Shown: one piece after another, positions 9,817-20,043 of the stretch | Position numbering within the stretch: the first letter of the stretch is position 1 | Layout of the letters: each line of letters begins with the position of its first letter | Source of the DNA: Brevundimonas sp. UBA4609 | GTDB lineage: Bacteria; Pseudomonadota; Alphaproteobacteria; Caulobacterales; Caulobacteraceae | Length of the DNA stretch: 39,564 nucleotides | Assembly (NCBI GenBank): GCA_002386585.1 | Contig: DGIZ01000022.1 | Coordinates: forward strand, 443-40,006 | Direction of reading: 5' to 3' | Program-made: the position numbers and the translations under genes | Notes under the pieces: generated by a model | Database searches by the model: none | What the model was told of the DNA's origin: nothing | Seen by the model: the letters and a program-made list of their open reading frames with translations, nothing else

Positions 9817-10451
9817 GCCTTCTTCGCCCCGATCTTGGGCTCGGCGCCTTTCAGCAGACGGCCGATGTTCTCATGGTGGCGGATGAAGATCAGGACGGCG
9901 GTGAAGACCGCCATGATGAAGACCGGCTGCGGCGCCGGCAGACCCAGCGCGGGCAGGGGCAGCAGGGCGTAGAGCGGCGTCAGCGCCGCCGCCGCCAGCG
10001 CCGCCAGCGAGGAATAACGCAGGGCGAAGGCCATGATCAGCCAGGTCGCCGCCGCCAGCAGGCCCAGAGGCCAGCACGCGGCCAGGATCAGGCCGAAGAA
10101 GGTCGCCACCCCCTTGCCGCCCTTGAACCCCAGCCAGACGGGGAACAGGTGGCCCAGGAAGGCCGCGCCGCCGGCGATGGCGCCTGCCGCGTCGGTTCCC
10201 AGCAGATGCCGCGCGATCAGCAGGGCGACCGCGCCCTTGCCCGCATCGAGGATCAGGGTGGCGATGGCCAGATCCTTGCGCCCGGTGCGCAGGACGTTGG
10301 TCGCGCCGATATTGCCCGAGCCGATGTTGCGCACATCGCCCGCGCCCGCCGCGCGGGTCAGGACCACGCCGAACGGAATGGAGCCCAGCAGGTATCCGCC
10401 GACAGCCACAAGCCCGAGCGTAAGGAGCGCCGGCCCCGTCAGATCGTGCAA
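9813..10451 (-). CDS. plsY: Acyl-phosphate:glycerol-3-phosphate acyltransferase
   Basis: 212 residues. Transfers the acyl chain from acyl-phosphate to glycerol-3-phosphate, the first step of membrane phospholipid synthesis, in the inner membrane. Family motifs are clear: [11 protein letters not shown] then [13 protein letters not shown] near the N-terminus, and the Gly-Lys loop [12 protein letters not shown]. Five or more hydrophobic segments fit the 7-TM fold. The start is TTG 10451, with AGGGGAG eight bases upstream; there is no better ATG. It lies 14 bases after the dihydroorotase-like gene and overlaps dprA by four bases, so it belongs to the pyrB operon. Confidence 0.95.
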   Translation of the reverse strand: MHDLTGPALLTLGLVAVGGYLLGSIPFGVVLTRAAGAGDVRNIGSGNIGATNVLRTGRKDLAIATLILDAGKGAVALLIARHLLGTDAAGAIAGGAAFLGHLFPVWLGFKGGKGVATFFGLILAACWPLGLLAAATWLIMAFALRYSSLAALAAAALTPLYALLPLPALGLPAPQPVFIMAVFTAVLIFIRHHENIGRLLKGAEPKIGAKKA

Positions 10452-10465
10452 GTGATTCGCTCCCC

Positions 10466-11764
10466 TTAACGTGCGTCGTGGACGATGCGGCCCGAAACGA
10501 CGGTGAGCAAGACCTTCCCTTGCAGTCGCCGCCCGTCAAAGGGCGAATTCTTCGACTTGGAGCGCAGAGCGGCGGCGTCGACCACCACCGGAGCCCCGGC
10601 GTCGAACAGCACCAGATCGGCGGGCGCGCCTTGCGACAGCTCGCCGGTCTCTAGCCCCAGCAGGGCGGCAGGCCCCTGCGTCATCGGCCGCAGCACGTCC
10701 AGCAGGTCGACGCCGTATTCGTGGTGCAGCGTCAGAGCGGCGGGCAGCAGCGTCTCCAGACCCACGGCGCCCGGCTCGGCCTCGGCGAAGGGGCGGCGCT
10801 TGTTCTCGGCCGGTTCGGGACAGTGGGCCGAGGTGATGACGTCGATCAGGCCGTCGCGCACCGCCTCGACCAGGGCCTGCCGGTCGCTCTCGGCGCGCAG
10901 GGGCGGGTCCAGCCGGTAGAAGGTGCGGTAGTCGCCGATGTCGATCTCGTTGAAGCACAGGTGGTTGATCGAGGCCGAGGCCGCGACCTCAAGGCCCCGG
11001 GCACGGGCGCGCGCCAGCGTCTCCAGCGCGCCCTCGGTCGATATCTGGTCGATCAGGAAGCGCGCGCCGGTCTGCTCGACCAGGGCCAGATCGCGCTCCA
11101 GCTGGATGCGCTCGGCGATGGCGGGGGCGCCCGACAGGCCCAGCCGGGTCGCCAGTTCGCCCGAGGTCGCGACCGCGCCCTCCGATAGCCACGGCTCGGT
11201 CGGGCGGCAGGCGATCAGGGCGTTGAACGAGGCGGCGTAGCTCATCACCCGTTGCAAGGTGCGGGTGTTGCGGATCACCCGGTCGCCGTCGGTGAAATAC
11301 AGGGCGCCTGCCTCGTGCATCAGGCCGATCTCGGCCATGCGCTCGCCATCGCGCGCTTGCGTGGCCGCGCCCGCCGCGCGGACGTGGACCAGATCGAGCG
11401 CGGCGCCGCGGCGCTGGATGTGGTCGATCATTGCCGGATCGTCGATGGCCGGATCAGTGTCAGGCTGGACGACGATGGTGGTGACGCCGCCCGCCGCCGC
11501 CGACAGGCTGGCCGACTTCAGCGTCTCCTTGGGTTCATTGCCCGGCTCGCCGGTCTTGACCCGAATGTCGATCAGGCCGGGCGCCAAACAGCGGCCCTCG
11601 GCGTCGATGATCTGCACGCCTTCGGGGCGTTGGGTGGCCTGTCCGTGGATGACCTCGACGATGCGGCCGTGCTCGATCAGGACCGCGCCGGGGCCGTCAT
11701 AGTCGCTGACCGGGTCCAGCAGGCGGGCGTTGATGATAGCGATGGGCTGTTGAGAGGCGGTCAT
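10466..11764 (-). CDS. Dihydroorotase-like protein, metal site lost (PyrC'/PyrX type)
   Basis: 432 residues with the full amidohydrolase fold of a class I dihydroorotase, but the catalytic residues are gone. The canonical HxH of DLHVHLREPG reads [10 protein letters not shown] (66-75): both metal His are Arg68 and Lys70. The His of HAED is absent (ACRPTEP, 185-191). The His of the HxST segment is Gln240 (DQISTEG). The catalytic Asp of TDHAPH is Ala313 (TSAHCPE). Substrate and fold segments such as [18 protein letters not shown] remain. This is the pattern of noncatalytic PyrC' known in Pseudomonas, which serves as a structural partner of aspartate carbamoyltransferase. pyrB directly upstream overlaps it by four bases (ATGA). 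A real pyrC should exist elsewhere in the genome. Confidence 0.9.
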   Translation of the reverse strand: MTASQQPIAIINARLLDPVSDYDGPGAVLIEHGRIVEVIHGQATQRPEGVQIIDAEGRCLAPGLIDIRVKTGEPGNEPKETLKSASLSAAAGGVTTIVVQPDTDPAIDDPAMIDHIQRRGAALDLVHVRAAGAATQARDGERMAEIGLMHEAGALYFTDGDRVIRNTRTLQRVMSYAASFNALIACRPTEPWLSEGAVATSGELATRLGLSGAPAIAERIQLERDLALVEQTGARFLIDQISTEGALETLARARARGLEVAASASINHLCFNEIDIGDYRTFYRLDPPLRAESDRQALVEAVRDGLIDVITSAHCPEPAENKRRPFAEAEPGAVGLETLLPAALTLHHEYGVDLLDVLRPMTQGPAALLGLETGELSQGAPADLVLFDAGAPVVVDAAALRSKSKNSPFDGRRLQGKVLLTVVSGRIVHDAR

Positions 11765-12744
11765 GCGGCGCCTCCCGCGCGGCGGTGGGCGAGGGCGGCC
11801 AGAACGGCCATGCGGGCGGCGACGCCCATCTCGACCTGATCCTGGATCAGGGAGACGCTCAGGTCGTCGGCCACGTCGGAATCGATCTCCACGCCCCGGT
11901 TCATCGGGCCGGGGTGCATGACCTTGGCGTTCGGCGCGGCCCAGGCCAGCTTCTCGCGGTCCAGACCCCAGAAGCGGAAATACTCGCGCGTCGAGGGGAT
12001 CAGGGCGCCCGCCATCCGCTCAAGCTGAAGGCGCAGCATCATCACGACGTCCACGCCCTTCAGGCCGTCCTTCATGTCGTGGAAGACCTCGCAGCCCCAG
12101 CGGTCGGCGTCGCCGGGCACCAGCGTCGGCGGTCCGATCAGCCGCACCCGCGCGCCCATCATCTGCAGCAGGGCGACGTTCGAGCGCGCCACGCGGCTGT
12201 GGGCGATGTCGCCGCAGATGGCGACCGTCAGCCCGCCCACGTCGCCGAAGGCGCGGCGCAGAGACAGCAGGTCCAGCAGGGCCTGCGTCGGGTGCTCATG
12301 CCGTCCATCGCCTGCGTTGACGACCGCGCAGCCGACTTTCTGCGACAGCAGGTCCACCGCGCCGGAAGAAGCGTGGCGCACCACCAGAATCTCCGGCTTC
12401 ATGGCGTTCAGCGTCACGGCGGTGTCGATCAGCGTCTCGCCCTTCTTCACCGAGGAAGAGGCGACCGGCATGGTCACCACGTCGGCGCCCAGACGCTTGG
12501 CCGCAATCTCGAAGGAGGAACTGGTTCGCGTCGAGTTCTCGAAGAACAGGTTCACGACCGTCTGGCCGCGCATCAGGTCCACGCCCTTGGCTGACTGCCG
12601 GTTGAAGTCGACGAAGGCGTCGGCCAGGTCCAGCAAGGCCAAGGCGGCCGGCGGATGGAGGTCTCCGGCGGCGAGGAAGTGGTCGCGAGGAAACGGCGTC
12701 AGCCGTTCCTTGATGAGATCGGTGACAGGCGCAGCGTGGGTCAT
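11761..12744 (-). CDS. pyrB: Aspartate carbamoyltransferase
   Basis: 327 residues. Condenses carbamoyl phosphate and aspartate in the committed step of pyrimidine synthesis. The carbamoyl-phosphate loop is [13 protein letters not shown] (STRT at 71-74), with [13 protein letters not shown] and [12 protein letters not shown] further on; all active-site strings are intact. I start at ATG 12744 ([15 protein letters not shown]). The frame is open for 58 more codons upstream, but those residues lie inside the preceding gene's 3' end and read as low-quality Arg-rich sequence. The stop overlaps the start of the PyrC'-like gene by four bases, so the subunits are probably made in equal amounts for one complex. 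The gap to the carrier gene upstream is 23 bases. Confidence 0.96.
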   Translation of the reverse strand: MTHAAPVTDLIKERLTPFPRDHFLAAGDLHPPAALALLDLADAFVDFNRQSAKGVDLMRGQTVVNLFFENSTRTSSSFEIAAKRLGADVVTMPVASSSVKKGETLIDTAVTLNAMKPEILVVRHASSGAVDLLSQKVGCAVVNAGDGRHEHPTQALLDLLSLRRAFGDVGGLTVAICGDIAHSRVARSNVALLQMMGARVRLIGPPTLVPGDADRWGCEVFHDMKDGLKGVDVVMMLRLQLERMAGALIPSTREYFRFWGLDREKLAWAAPNAKVMHPGPMNRGVEIDSDVADDLSVSLIQDQVEMGVAARMAVLAALAHRRAGGAA

Positions 12745-12767
12745 TGAGACGCCGTAATAGGCGGGAC

Positions 12768-13691
12768 TCAGGCCAGATGGAATAGCAGCAGCGCCATGGG
12801 GATGCCGATCACGGAGAATACCGTCGTCGCCGCGATGATGCCGGCCATCAACGGCGCGTCGCCGCCCATCTGGCGCGCCAGCACATAGGCCGAGGCGGCG
12901 CCGGGCGCCGCGCCGCACAGCAGGGCGATTCCCTGCGCCAGTTCATCGCCGCCGTACAGGCGCGCCAGCTGCCACATGGCCAGCGGCGTCACGATCATCT
13001 TGACCACGACCACGGCGCCGACCGTGACGCGGGTGCGGGCCAGTTCGCGGAAGCTTAGCCCTGCGCCCGCCACGATCAGACCCAGCGGCAGGGCGGCCGA
13101 TCCCAGCAGTTGCAGCGTTTCGGCCACGCCCGGCGGTTGCGGCGCGCCAGAGAAGTTCAGCGCCAGCCCCAGCAGGCAGGCCAGCAGGATGGGATTGGAC
13201 ATCATCGCCCGGAACAGCGCCTTGGGCGAGGCGCCGCGCTGGTCCGCGCCCCATTTGGCCAGGACGACGACGCTGAGGATGTTGCTGACCGGGATCATGG
13301 CGGCGATGACCACGGCGGCCAGGCCCACGCCCGCTGGTCCGAAGGTCGCCTGCACGACGGGCAGGAAGACGAAGCTGTTCCAGCGGATCATGCCCTGAAA
13401 GACGCTGGTGTAGGCCGGGCCGCTGAGAGGCAGCAGCGGCTTGGACAGCAGGGTCAGGGTCGAGACGATGATGGACACGGTGACGGCGGCGGCGCCCGCC
13501 GCGCCTGCGGCCGATCCCGACAGGTCCGCATTCCAGATCGCCGGGATCAGGAAGCCGGGATAAAGGACATTGATGGCCAGCTTCTCGACCGGCCGCCAGG
13601 CGGCGTCAGGCAGATAGTCCGACTTCTTCAGCCCATAGCCGAGCGCCAGAAGCAGGAAGACCGGCAGGACGCCCGAGAGGAGGGCCGTCAT
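12768..13691 (-). CDS. AEC-family (auxin efflux carrier-type) transporter
   Basis: 307 residues from ATG 13691. An inner-membrane carrier of the AEC family, whose bacterial members move organic acids such as malonate or malate. It has about ten hydrophobic segments in two similar halves, with the characteristic [15 protein letters not shown] near the N-terminus and [19 protein letters not shown] before the last pair of helices. Substrate cannot be told from the sequence. The start lies one base after the ruvX stop (TGAGATG), so translation is coupled. It precedes pyrB by 23 bases, which raises the idea that it carries a pyrimidine-related acid, but the link is only positional. Confidence 0.88.
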   Translation of the reverse strand: MTALLSGVLPVFLLLALGYGLKKSDYLPDAAWRPVEKLAINVLYPGFLIPAIWNADLSGSAAGAAGAAAVTVSIIVSTLTLLSKPLLPLSGPAYTSVFQGMIRWNSFVFLPVVQATFGPAGVGLAAVVIAAMIPVSNILSVVVLAKWGADQRGASPKALFRAMMSNPILLACLLGLALNFSGAPQPPGVAETLQLLGSAALPLGLIVAGAGLSFRELARTRVTVGAVVVVKMIVTPLAMWQLARLYGGDELAQGIALLCGAAPGAASAYVLARQMGGDAPLMAGIIAATTVFSVIGIPMALLLFHLA

Positions 13692-13692
13692 C

Positions 13693-14157
13693 TCAGTCGC
13701 GTAGCCGATCCAGCGCGCCTTGCAGGATCCAGGCGGCGGCGGTGCGGTCCACCACATCGGCGCGGCGCTTGCGGGTCAGGTCCAATTCGTCGATCAGGAA
13801 CCGCTCGACGGCGGTGGTCGACAGCCGCTCGTCCTGAAAGGCGACGTTGACCGGACGAAATCGCTCCAGATTGCGGGCGAAGGCGCGGCACGACTGGGCG
13901 CGCGGCCCCTCGGTCCCGTCCATGTTCAGCGGCAGGCCGATGACCAGAGCCGAGACCTTGCGGCCGTCCATGATCTTGAACAGGCGTTCGGCGTCCTGGG
14001 TGAATTTGGTCTTTCGGATCAGCTCCAGCGGGCTGGCGATGATGCGCCCGGCGTCGGAGGCGGCGACGCCGATGGTGTTCTCGCCCAGATCCAGACCCAG
14101 CCACGGGGTGTTGGGCGGGCAGGCGGCGGACAGTTCGGAGAGATCAAGGACAGGCAC
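13693..14157 (-). CDS. ruvX: YqgF/RuvX-type RNase H-fold nuclease
   Basis: 154 residues. A member of the YqgF/RuvX family; characterised members trim pre-16S rRNA 5' ends or act on Holliday junctions. The RNase H-like acidic residues are in LGLDLGENTIGVAASD near the N-terminus, FQDERLSTTAVERFL in the middle and DRTAAAWILQGALD near the end. The VIGLPLNMDGTEGPRA string is diagnostic. The start is GTG 14157 (VPVLDLSEL, read as Met); no strong SD precedes it. It is the first gene of the run to dprA (ruvX, carrier, pyrB, PyrC', plsY, dprA). An inverted-repeat element sits in the upstream gap. Confidence 0.93.
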   Translation of the reverse strand: MPVLDLSELSAACPPNTPWLGLDLGENTIGVAASDAGRIIASPLELIRKTKFTQDAERLFKIMDGRKVSALVIGLPLNMDGTEGPRAQSCRAFARNLERFRPVNVAFQDERLSTTAVERFLIDELDLTRKRRADVVDRTAAAWILQGALDRLRD

Positions 14158-14211
14158 GAGGGCGCGTTAGGCCTAGATGGTGCGCGTGTCAAAGCGCGCG
14201 GCCCTTTACCT

Positions 14212-14343
14212 CCGCTCATCCCGGCGGACGCCGGGACCCAGTACGAGCCACACGCACGCCGGTCCGTGACTATGGCGCAATGCGGTCAAGGTTTCTGCCT
14301 TGAAGCCAAAGCACTGGATCCCGGCGTCCGCCGGGATGAGCGG
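14212..14343. repeat. Inverted-repeat element, copy A (132 bp)
   Basis: Two 31-base arms, 14212-14242 and 14313-14343, are reverse complements with one mismatch. Each arm contains its own short palindrome (cccggcggacgccggg and its complement), so the element can form two small hairpins or one long one. The same arms occur at 32796-32902 and 37014-37123. It lies in the gap between ruvX and the HTH gene. The interior is not shared with the other copies except for a gccaaag before the right arm, also seen in copy B. It has no coding sequence and resembles REP/BIME-type elements. Confidence 0.9.
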
Positions 14344-14355
14344 TGTGGTTAGAAC

Positions 14356-14655
14356 TTAAACGTCATCATCCCCGACCGGCCCGCCTTCGTTCTCCATGCG
14401 GCGGATCGAGCGCACTTCCTTGCGGGTGAACTTCAGCCGCACGCCCAGCCCGCCGTCCTCTTCGTTCAGAAACACCGCCCCGCCTTCTTCCAGCGCGGCT
14501 TGCAGACGGCTGCGGGCCTCCTCGCCCGGATCGACGTTCTCGCGCTCGAAGTCTGCGAGGGCGTCGACCGTTAGGCCGGACAGACGGGCCACATGATCGC
14601 GCGGCCATTGCACCAGGGCGCGGGCGGCGCGGACTTGAGGGCCGGTGATCTTCAT
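14356..14655 (-). CDS. Small XRE-type helix-turn-helix protein
   Basis: 99 residues from ATG 14655 ([20 protein letters not shown]). The first 60 residues match the compact lambda-repressor/XRE HTH seen in short alphaproteobacterial regulators: [27 protein letters not shown] and [18 protein letters not shown], the last being the typical exit strand of this subgroup. The C-terminus is acidic and charged. GGAGA seven bases before the ATG decides the start over an upstream in-frame codon. It is divergent from gatC. The target is unknown and may be itself or the gat operon. Confidence 0.75.
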   Translation of the reverse strand: MKITGPQVRAARALVQWPRDHVARLSGLTVDALADFERENVDPGEEARSRLQAALEEGGAVFLNEEDGGLGVRLKFTRKEVRSIRRMENEGGPVGDDDV

Positions 14656-14763
14656 GGTCGCATCTCCTTCGATCCGCCTCTCATACTTAGGCGCCGTTGC
14701 AGCCGTCAAAAGGGGGCGTTTGGCCGCAACGGCCAGGCTCATTTCGCGCCTGCACCCAAATCC

Positions 14764-14792
14764 TTGTCGAAGCGGCGTCGAGACGCTAATCC
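14764..14792 (+). promoter_or_regulatory. Candidate gatCAB promoter
   Basis: TTGTCGA (14764-14770), 14 bases, then GCTAATCC (14785-14792). Compared with the Caulobacter housekeeping consensus TTGACGS-N10-14-GCTANAWC, the first box has one clear mismatch and the second two. It lies 34 bases before the gatC ATG, a sensible distance. Confidence 0.35.
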
Positions 14793-14826
14793 CGACCCCT
14801 CAGACTCTCATGCTTTGGAGGGCCGC

Positions 14827-15114
14827 ATGGCCATCGACGCCGCGACGGTGCGCAAGGTTGCGCATCTCGCCCGCATCAAGACCCCCGAGGACCGCCTGGA
14901 GCCGCTGGCCCAGGAGCTGAACGGCATCCTGAAGTGGATCGAACAGCTGGACGAGGTGGACGTGCAGGGCGTCGAGCCGATGACCTCCAACGTGTCCCAG
15001 CCGCTGCGCCTGCGCGATGACGTGGTCACGGACGGCGACAAGGTCGCCGACGTCCTGTCCAACGCGCCGAAGTCCGCCGACGGCTTCTTCGTCGTGCCCA
15101 AGGTCGTGGAGTAA
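14827..15114 (+). CDS. gatC: Asp/Glu-tRNA amidotransferase subunit C
   Basis: 95 residues. The small belt subunit that wraps GatA and GatB in the amidotransferase turning Glu-tRNA(Gln) into Gln-tRNA(Gln) and/or Asp-tRNA(Asn) into Asn-tRNA(Asn). Family signs are [10 protein letters not shown] near the N-terminus, [20 protein letters not shown] in the middle and the VEPM...LRDDVV region, ending in FFVVPKVVE. Start ATG 14827 has GGAGG six bases upstream. An upstream in-frame extension would use non-homologous sequence. It is the first gene of gatCAB with a 3-base gap to gatA. Confidence 0.96.
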   Translation: MAIDAATVRKVAHLARIKTPEDRLEPLAQELNGILKWIEQLDEVDVQGVEPMTSNVSQPLRLRDDVVTDGDKVADVLSNAPKSADGFFVVPKVVE

Positions 15115-15117
15115 GTC

Positions 15118-16596
15118 ATGACCGATCTGACCAAGCTGACGCTGGCCGACGCCGTCGACGGCCTGAAGGCCAAGACCTTCTCGTCCGAAGAGCTGACCCA
15201 GGCTTTCCTGACCAACATCGAGGCCTCGAACCCGACGCTGAACGCCTATGTCGAGGTGACGGCGGACAAGGCGCTGGAACAGGCGCGCGCGTCCGACGCC
15301 CGTCTGGCCAAGGGCGAGGGCGGGGCGCTGGAAGGCGCGCCGCTGGGCATCAAGGATCTGTTCTGCACCGAGGGCGTGCAGACGACCGCCGGCTCCAACA
15401 TGCTGCGCGGCTTCGTGCCGCCGTATGAATCCACCGTCACCGCCAATCTGTGGCGCGACGGGGCGGTCATGCTGGGCAAGCTGAACATGGACGAGTTCGC
15501 CATGGGCTCGTCCAACGAGACCTCGGCCTTCGGTCCGGTGAAGAATCCGTGGAAGTCCAAGGGCTCGAACGCCGACCTGACGCCGGGCGGCTCTTCCGGC
15601 GGTTCGGCCTCGGCCGTGGCGGCGGACCTGTGCCTGGCCGCGACCGCGTCGGACACCGGCGGCTCGATCCGCCAGCCCGCCGCCTTCACCGGCACCGTAG
15701 GCATCAAGCCGACCTACGGCCGCGCCAGCCGCTACGGCATGGTCGCCTTCGCCAGCTCGCTGGATCAGGCCGGGCCGATCGCCAAGACGGTCAAGGATTC
15801 GGCCCTGCTGCTGAACTCCATGTGTTCGTTCGACGCCAAGGATTCGACCAGCCTCGACATCCCGACCCCCGACTGGACCCAGTCGGTCGGCCAGTCGGTC
15901 AAGGGCCTGCGCATCGGCGTGCCCAAGGAATACGTCCTCGACGGCATGCCCGCCGAGATCCAGAAGCTCTGGGAGCAGGGCGTCGAGTGGCTGAAGGCCG
16001 CCGGTTGCGAGATCGTCGAGATCAGCCTGCCGCACACCAAATACGCCCTGCCGACCTACTACATCGTGGCCCCGGCCGAGGCGTCGTCGAACCTGGCGCG
16101 CTATGACGGGATGCGCTTCGGCCACCGCGCCGAAGAGTTCACCTCGCTGGACGACCTTTATGCGACCTCGCGCGCCGAAGGCTTCGGCAAGGAAGTCCAG
16201 CGCCGCCTGACCATCGGCGCCTATGTGCTGTCGGCGGGTTTCTACGACGCCTACTACGTCAAGGCGCTGAAGGTGCGTCGCCGCATCGCCCAGGACTTCG
16301 ACAATGTCTGGGGTCAGGTGGACGCCATCCTGACGCCATCCACCCCGTCGGCCGCCTTCGCCATCGGCGACAAGCAGATCGACCCCCTGACCATGTATCT
16401 GAACGACGTCTTCACGGTGACGACCAACCTGGCCGGCCTGCCGGGCATCTCGGTCCCCGCCGGCCTCAGCGCCGACGGCTTGCCGCTGGGCCTTCAGGTC
16501 ATCGGCAAGGCCTTGGATGAAGCGACCGTCTTCCAGGTCGCGGGCGCCCTCGAAGACGCGGCGGGCTTCGTCGCCAAGCCGGACCGTTGGTGGTGA
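15118..16596 (+). CDS. gatA: Asp/Glu-tRNA amidotransferase subunit A
   Basis: 492 residues. The amidase subunit that releases ammonia from glutamine. The amidase-signature Ser-cisSer-Lys triad is visible: K79 in LGIKDLF, S159 in [14 protein letters not shown] and nucleophile S183 in [11 protein letters not shown]. Length is normal. It starts three bases after gatC, and its stop is two bases before the gatB start. The cluster is complete, so this organism uses the indirect pathway for at least one of Gln-tRNA and Asn-tRNA. Confidence 0.97.
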   Translation: MTDLTKLTLADAVDGLKAKTFSSEELTQAFLTNIEASNPTLNAYVEVTADKALEQARASDARLAKGEGGALEGAPLGIKDLFCTEGVQTTAGSNMLRGFVPPYESTVTANLWRDGAVMLGKLNMDEFAMGSSNETSAFGPVKNPWKSKGSNADLTPGGSSGGSASAVAADLCLAATASDTGGSIRQPAAFTGTVGIKPTYGRASRYGMVAFASSLDQAGPIAKTVKDSALLLNSMCSFDAKDSTSLDIPTPDWTQSVGQSVKGLRIGVPKEYVLDGMPAEIQKLWEQGVEWLKAAGCEIVEISLPHTKYALPTYYIVAPAEASSNLARYDGMRFGHRAEEFTSLDDLYATSRAEGFGKEVQRRLTIGAYVLSAGFYDAYYVKALKVRRRIAQDFDNVWGQVDAILTPSTPSAAFAIGDKQIDPLTMYLNDVFTVTTNLAGLPGISVPAGLSADGLPLGLQVIGKALDEATVFQVAGALEDAAGFVAKPDRWW

Positions 16597-16598
16597 GC

Positions 16599-18092
<1,494 letters not shown>

Positions 18093-18095
18093 TGC

Positions 18096-18115
18096 TTGGG
18101 GGCTGCGGCCCCCAA
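18096..18115 (+). terminator. GC hairpin after gatB
   Basis: TTGGGGGC TGCG GCCCCCAA: an 8-bp perfect stem with a 4-base loop, three bases after the gatB stop. No T-tract follows, but a second, stronger hairpin is 90 bases further on. It may slow the polymerase or protect the mRNA 3' end. The surrounding C-rich string also resembles a short dispersed repeat. Confidence 0.5.
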
Positions 18116-18204
18116 ACCCCCGGCTGGTCGCTAACGCTCGCGACGCGGTCGCTCGCTGCTTGAGCGACACCTAGGCTGCGTTGGAGCCTTCTGACCGCAG
18201 CACG

Positions 18205-18238
18205 AAAAAAGGCCCCGGAGATCGCTCTCCGGGGCCTT
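18205..18238 (-). terminator. Terminator of the first RcnB-type gene
   Basis: A perfect 12-bp stem (18209-18220 with 18227-18238, arm aaggccccggag) and a 6-base loop. On the minus strand it is followed by six T (18210-18205), a strong intrinsic terminator 12 bases past the RcnB stop. On the plus strand a weaker TGTTTT tail at 18241 may help stop gatCAB. Confidence 0.85.
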
Positions 18239-18249
18239 CCTGTTTTGCG

Positions 18250-19275
18250 CTACCAGCGCCAGGCGTCACGGACGACTTCGATGATGTAGCCGTCGTAGTC
18301 GTCGATCAGATAGATCGTGTTGTCGACATAGACCCACCGCGTGCCCGGAGGCGGATAGCCCAGGCCGTAGGTGCGCCAGTCGTTCACCTGATAGCGCCAG
18401 AAGATGTCCGGCAGGTACTGGCCGACGTAATACTGCCGGTTCCAATAGCTGCGCGGCACGCTGTAGTAGCCGTAGCCGGGGGCGAAATAGAAGCCGATGC
18501 GCACGCCGCTCCAGCCCCGGAAGCGTTGGTCATGACGCCACCAGTCGCTGCGATGGCGGCGATCCCAGTCCCGGCGCCACTGGTCGCGGTTCCAGCGGTT
18601 GTGGAATTCGCGATAGTCGCGATCCCGATTTCCGTTCCAGCCGGGGCGGTTCGGCCGATTGGGCCGATTGGCGTCGGGACGGCCGGGGCGGTTCCAATCC
18701 GGCCGGTTCGGTCGATTGGCGTCTGGTCGGTTCGGACGGTTCCAGTCGGGGCGGTCCGGTCGGTTGGCGCCGGGACGATCAGGACGATCCGGTCTCGACT
18801 GGTCGGGACGGTTGGGCCGGTTCGGGCGGTCGGGGCGTCCCGGCCGATCCGGCTGGTTGGGTCGATTCCAGTCGGGGCGATTGGGCCGGTCCGGTCGATC
18901 CGGGCGGTTGGGACGTTGCGCTTCCGGACGAGACGGACGATCCGGCCTTGATGAGTCGGGACGCTGACCCGTCGGGCGTTGACCGTCAGGGCGTTGAGGA
19001 CGTTGTCCGTCCGGCCGTGCTTGAGGCCGTGTTTGATTGGGGCGTGATTGCGGGCGAGGCGAATTCTGGCGGGGCGCTTCCTGGCGCTCGCGCGGGCGCA
19101 CGGCCATGTCGCCGCGTTCACGTTGCGGCGCGGCGCGACGTTCGGCGCGGCGCGGGCTGTCTTCGCGCGTTTGAGCACGGTGCTCGGGCCGGTCCTGGGC
19201 CAGGACGGACAGAGGTGCTGCGGCGGGCACGAGGAAGGCGGAGACCGCCGCGAACATGAGAAGGGAACGTTTCAT
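18250..19275 (-). CDS. RcnB-type periplasmic protein with long Arg-Pro repeat
   Basis: 341 residues from ATG 19275. A Sec signal peptide (MKRSLLMFAAVSAFLVPAAA) ends near residue 26. Residues about 87-215 are a low-complexity tract of RPN, RPD and RPG steps with some DWNRPN blocks (DNA about 18631-19017). The C-terminal RcnB domain (about 264-341) shows YGYYSVP, then YLPDIFWRYQVNDWRTYGL and PPPGTRWVYVDNTIYLID. RcnB proteins in enterobacteria are periplasmic and tune nickel/cobalt export. Here no rcnA, metal exporter or regulator is near, so that role is not shown. The repeat may extend through the cell wall. Start is supported by GAGGA eight bases before ATG. It is a single-gene unit with its own terminator and a promoter motif shared with the next gene. 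Confidence 0.85.
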   Translation of the reverse strand: MKRSLLMFAAVSAFLVPAAAPLSVLAQDRPEHRAQTREDSPRRAERRAAPQRERGDMAVRPRERQEAPRQNSPRPQSRPNQTRPQARPDGQRPQRPDGQRPTGQRPDSSRPDRPSRPEAQRPNRPDRPDRPNRPDWNRPNQPDRPGRPDRPNRPNRPDQSRPDRPDRPGANRPDRPDWNRPNRPDANRPNRPDWNRPGRPDANRPNRPNRPGWNGNRDRDYREFHNRWNRDQWRRDWDRRHRSDWWRHDQRFRGWSGVRIGFYFAPGYGYYSVPRSYWNRQYYVGQYLPDIFWRYQVNDWRTYGLGYPPPGTRWVYVDNTIYLIDDYDGYIIEVVRDAWRW

Positions 19276-19333
19276 GGTCAAAGTCCTCGCACGCCCAGAT
19301 TGGGCGGCTTGGGAGGAAAATGCACGAGGGCCC

Positions 19334-19350
19334 ATGAACTGCGGCTGAAC
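19334..19350 (-). promoter_or_regulatory. TTCA direct-repeat motif upstream of RcnB gene 1
   Basis: The minus strand reads GTTCAGCCGCAGTTCAT: two TTCA half-sites 11 bases apart. Its end is 59 bases from the RcnB start at 19275. The same motif, at exactly the same distance, precedes the second RcnB gene (20044-20060). An 11-base period is typical of OmpR/PhoB-class response-regulator sites. Confidence 0.6.
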
Positions 19351-19373
19351 ATCGATCACAGAGCATTGTCATG

Positions 19374-19406
19374 AAAAAAGCCCCGCAAGACAGGATCTTG
19401 CGGGGC
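19374..19406 (-). terminator. Terminator of the second RcnB-type gene
   Basis: A perfect 11-bp stem (19380-19390 with 19396-19406, arm gccccgcaaga) and a 5-base loop. On the minus strand it is followed by six T (19379-19374), 22 bases past the gene's stop. It also insulates the promoter of RcnB gene 1 that follows. Confidence 0.88.
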
Positions 19407-19427
19407 GGAAAGATAGCAGGCGCTGCC

Positions 19428-19985
19428 TTAATAGACGTTGTTCATCACACTGGCGATCAGGCCGGTCGCGACCGCGATCATCAGGATGTCGTTGCCGGCG
19501 TGGACATAGCGATAACCGCGCGGCGCGGGGCGCAGGCCATAGAAATAGGGGTCGCTGACGTAGTAGTTGCGATAGGCCGACGGCAGGTAGCCGCCCGTGC
19601 GCCACCGATAGCCGTAGTAGCGCGGCTCGACCCGATAATAGCCATGGCCGGGGGCGTACCAGTAGCCGTTCCGGGCGCCGCGATAGTCGCGGAATTCCGG
19701 CCGCCCGCGCCACCAGTCGCGATTGTCGCGACTCCAGCGGTCATGGCGGCGTTGGTCCTGGCGCCAATCGCGACGGTCGTGGCGGCGGTCCTGACGCCAT
19801 TCGCGTCGATCCTGACGCAATTCACGCCGGTCATCCCGACGGTCCTGACGCCATTCGCGGCGATCGTCACGGCGATCCTGACGCCACTCACGGCGATCGT
19901 GTCGATCCTGGGCCTGCGCCATCATGGGAGCGGCCGTGGTCGCCAGCGCCAGGGCGATGACGGCGGCCTTGGTGAGGCGGTTCAT
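19428..19985 (-). CDS. RcnB-type periplasmic protein with Asp-Arg-Trp repeats
   Basis: 185 residues from ATG 19985 (MNRLTKAAVIALALATTAAP). The Sec signal peptide cleaves after AQA near residue 25. Residues 27-82 are seven-to-eight-residue repeats built on DRREWRQ and DDRRE (DNA about 19740-19907), highly charged and likely helical. The RcnB domain follows (about 107-185): YWYAPGHGYYRV, GGYLPSAYRNYYVSDPYFYGL and PRGYRYV. It ends in a hydrophobic stretch (NDILMIAVATGLIASVM). GGAG six bases before ATG 19985 decides the start over an upstream Met. It is a paralogue of its downstream neighbour and has its own terminator and the same promoter motif. Metal-related function is family knowledge and not shown here. 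Confidence 0.85.
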   Translation of the reverse strand: MNRLTKAAVIALALATTAAPMMAQAQDRHDRREWRQDRRDDRREWRQDRRDDRRELRQDRREWRQDRRHDRRDWRQDQRRHDRWSRDNRDWWRGRPEFRDYRGARNGYWYAPGHGYYRVEPRYYGYRWRTGGYLPSAYRNYYVSDPYFYGLRPAPRGYRYVHAGNDILMIAVATGLIASVMNNVY

Positions 19986-20043
19986 ATTCAACTCCATTCG
20001 AAGCGGCGAAACCCTGTCTGAAGCCCAACTTCGGCGTCCGCGA

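Noticed and set aside
12745..12918. 58-codon N-terminal extension of pyrB
   Set aside because: The extension overlaps the 3' end of the carrier gene in another frame, is Arg-rich and not homologous. ATG 12744 starts the conserved protein.
14212..14343. Inverted repeat considered as an insertion sequence or attachment site
   Set aside because: No transposase or integrase frame lies inside or near it, there is no clear target duplication, and the unit is only 132 bp with two more copies elsewhere. A REP-type element fits better.
18631..19017. Repetitive stretch considered as a CRISPR array or satellite
   Set aside because: Repeats are in frame with the RcnB-type gene, are short and imperfect (Arg-Pro codon runs) and lack equal spacers or cas genes.
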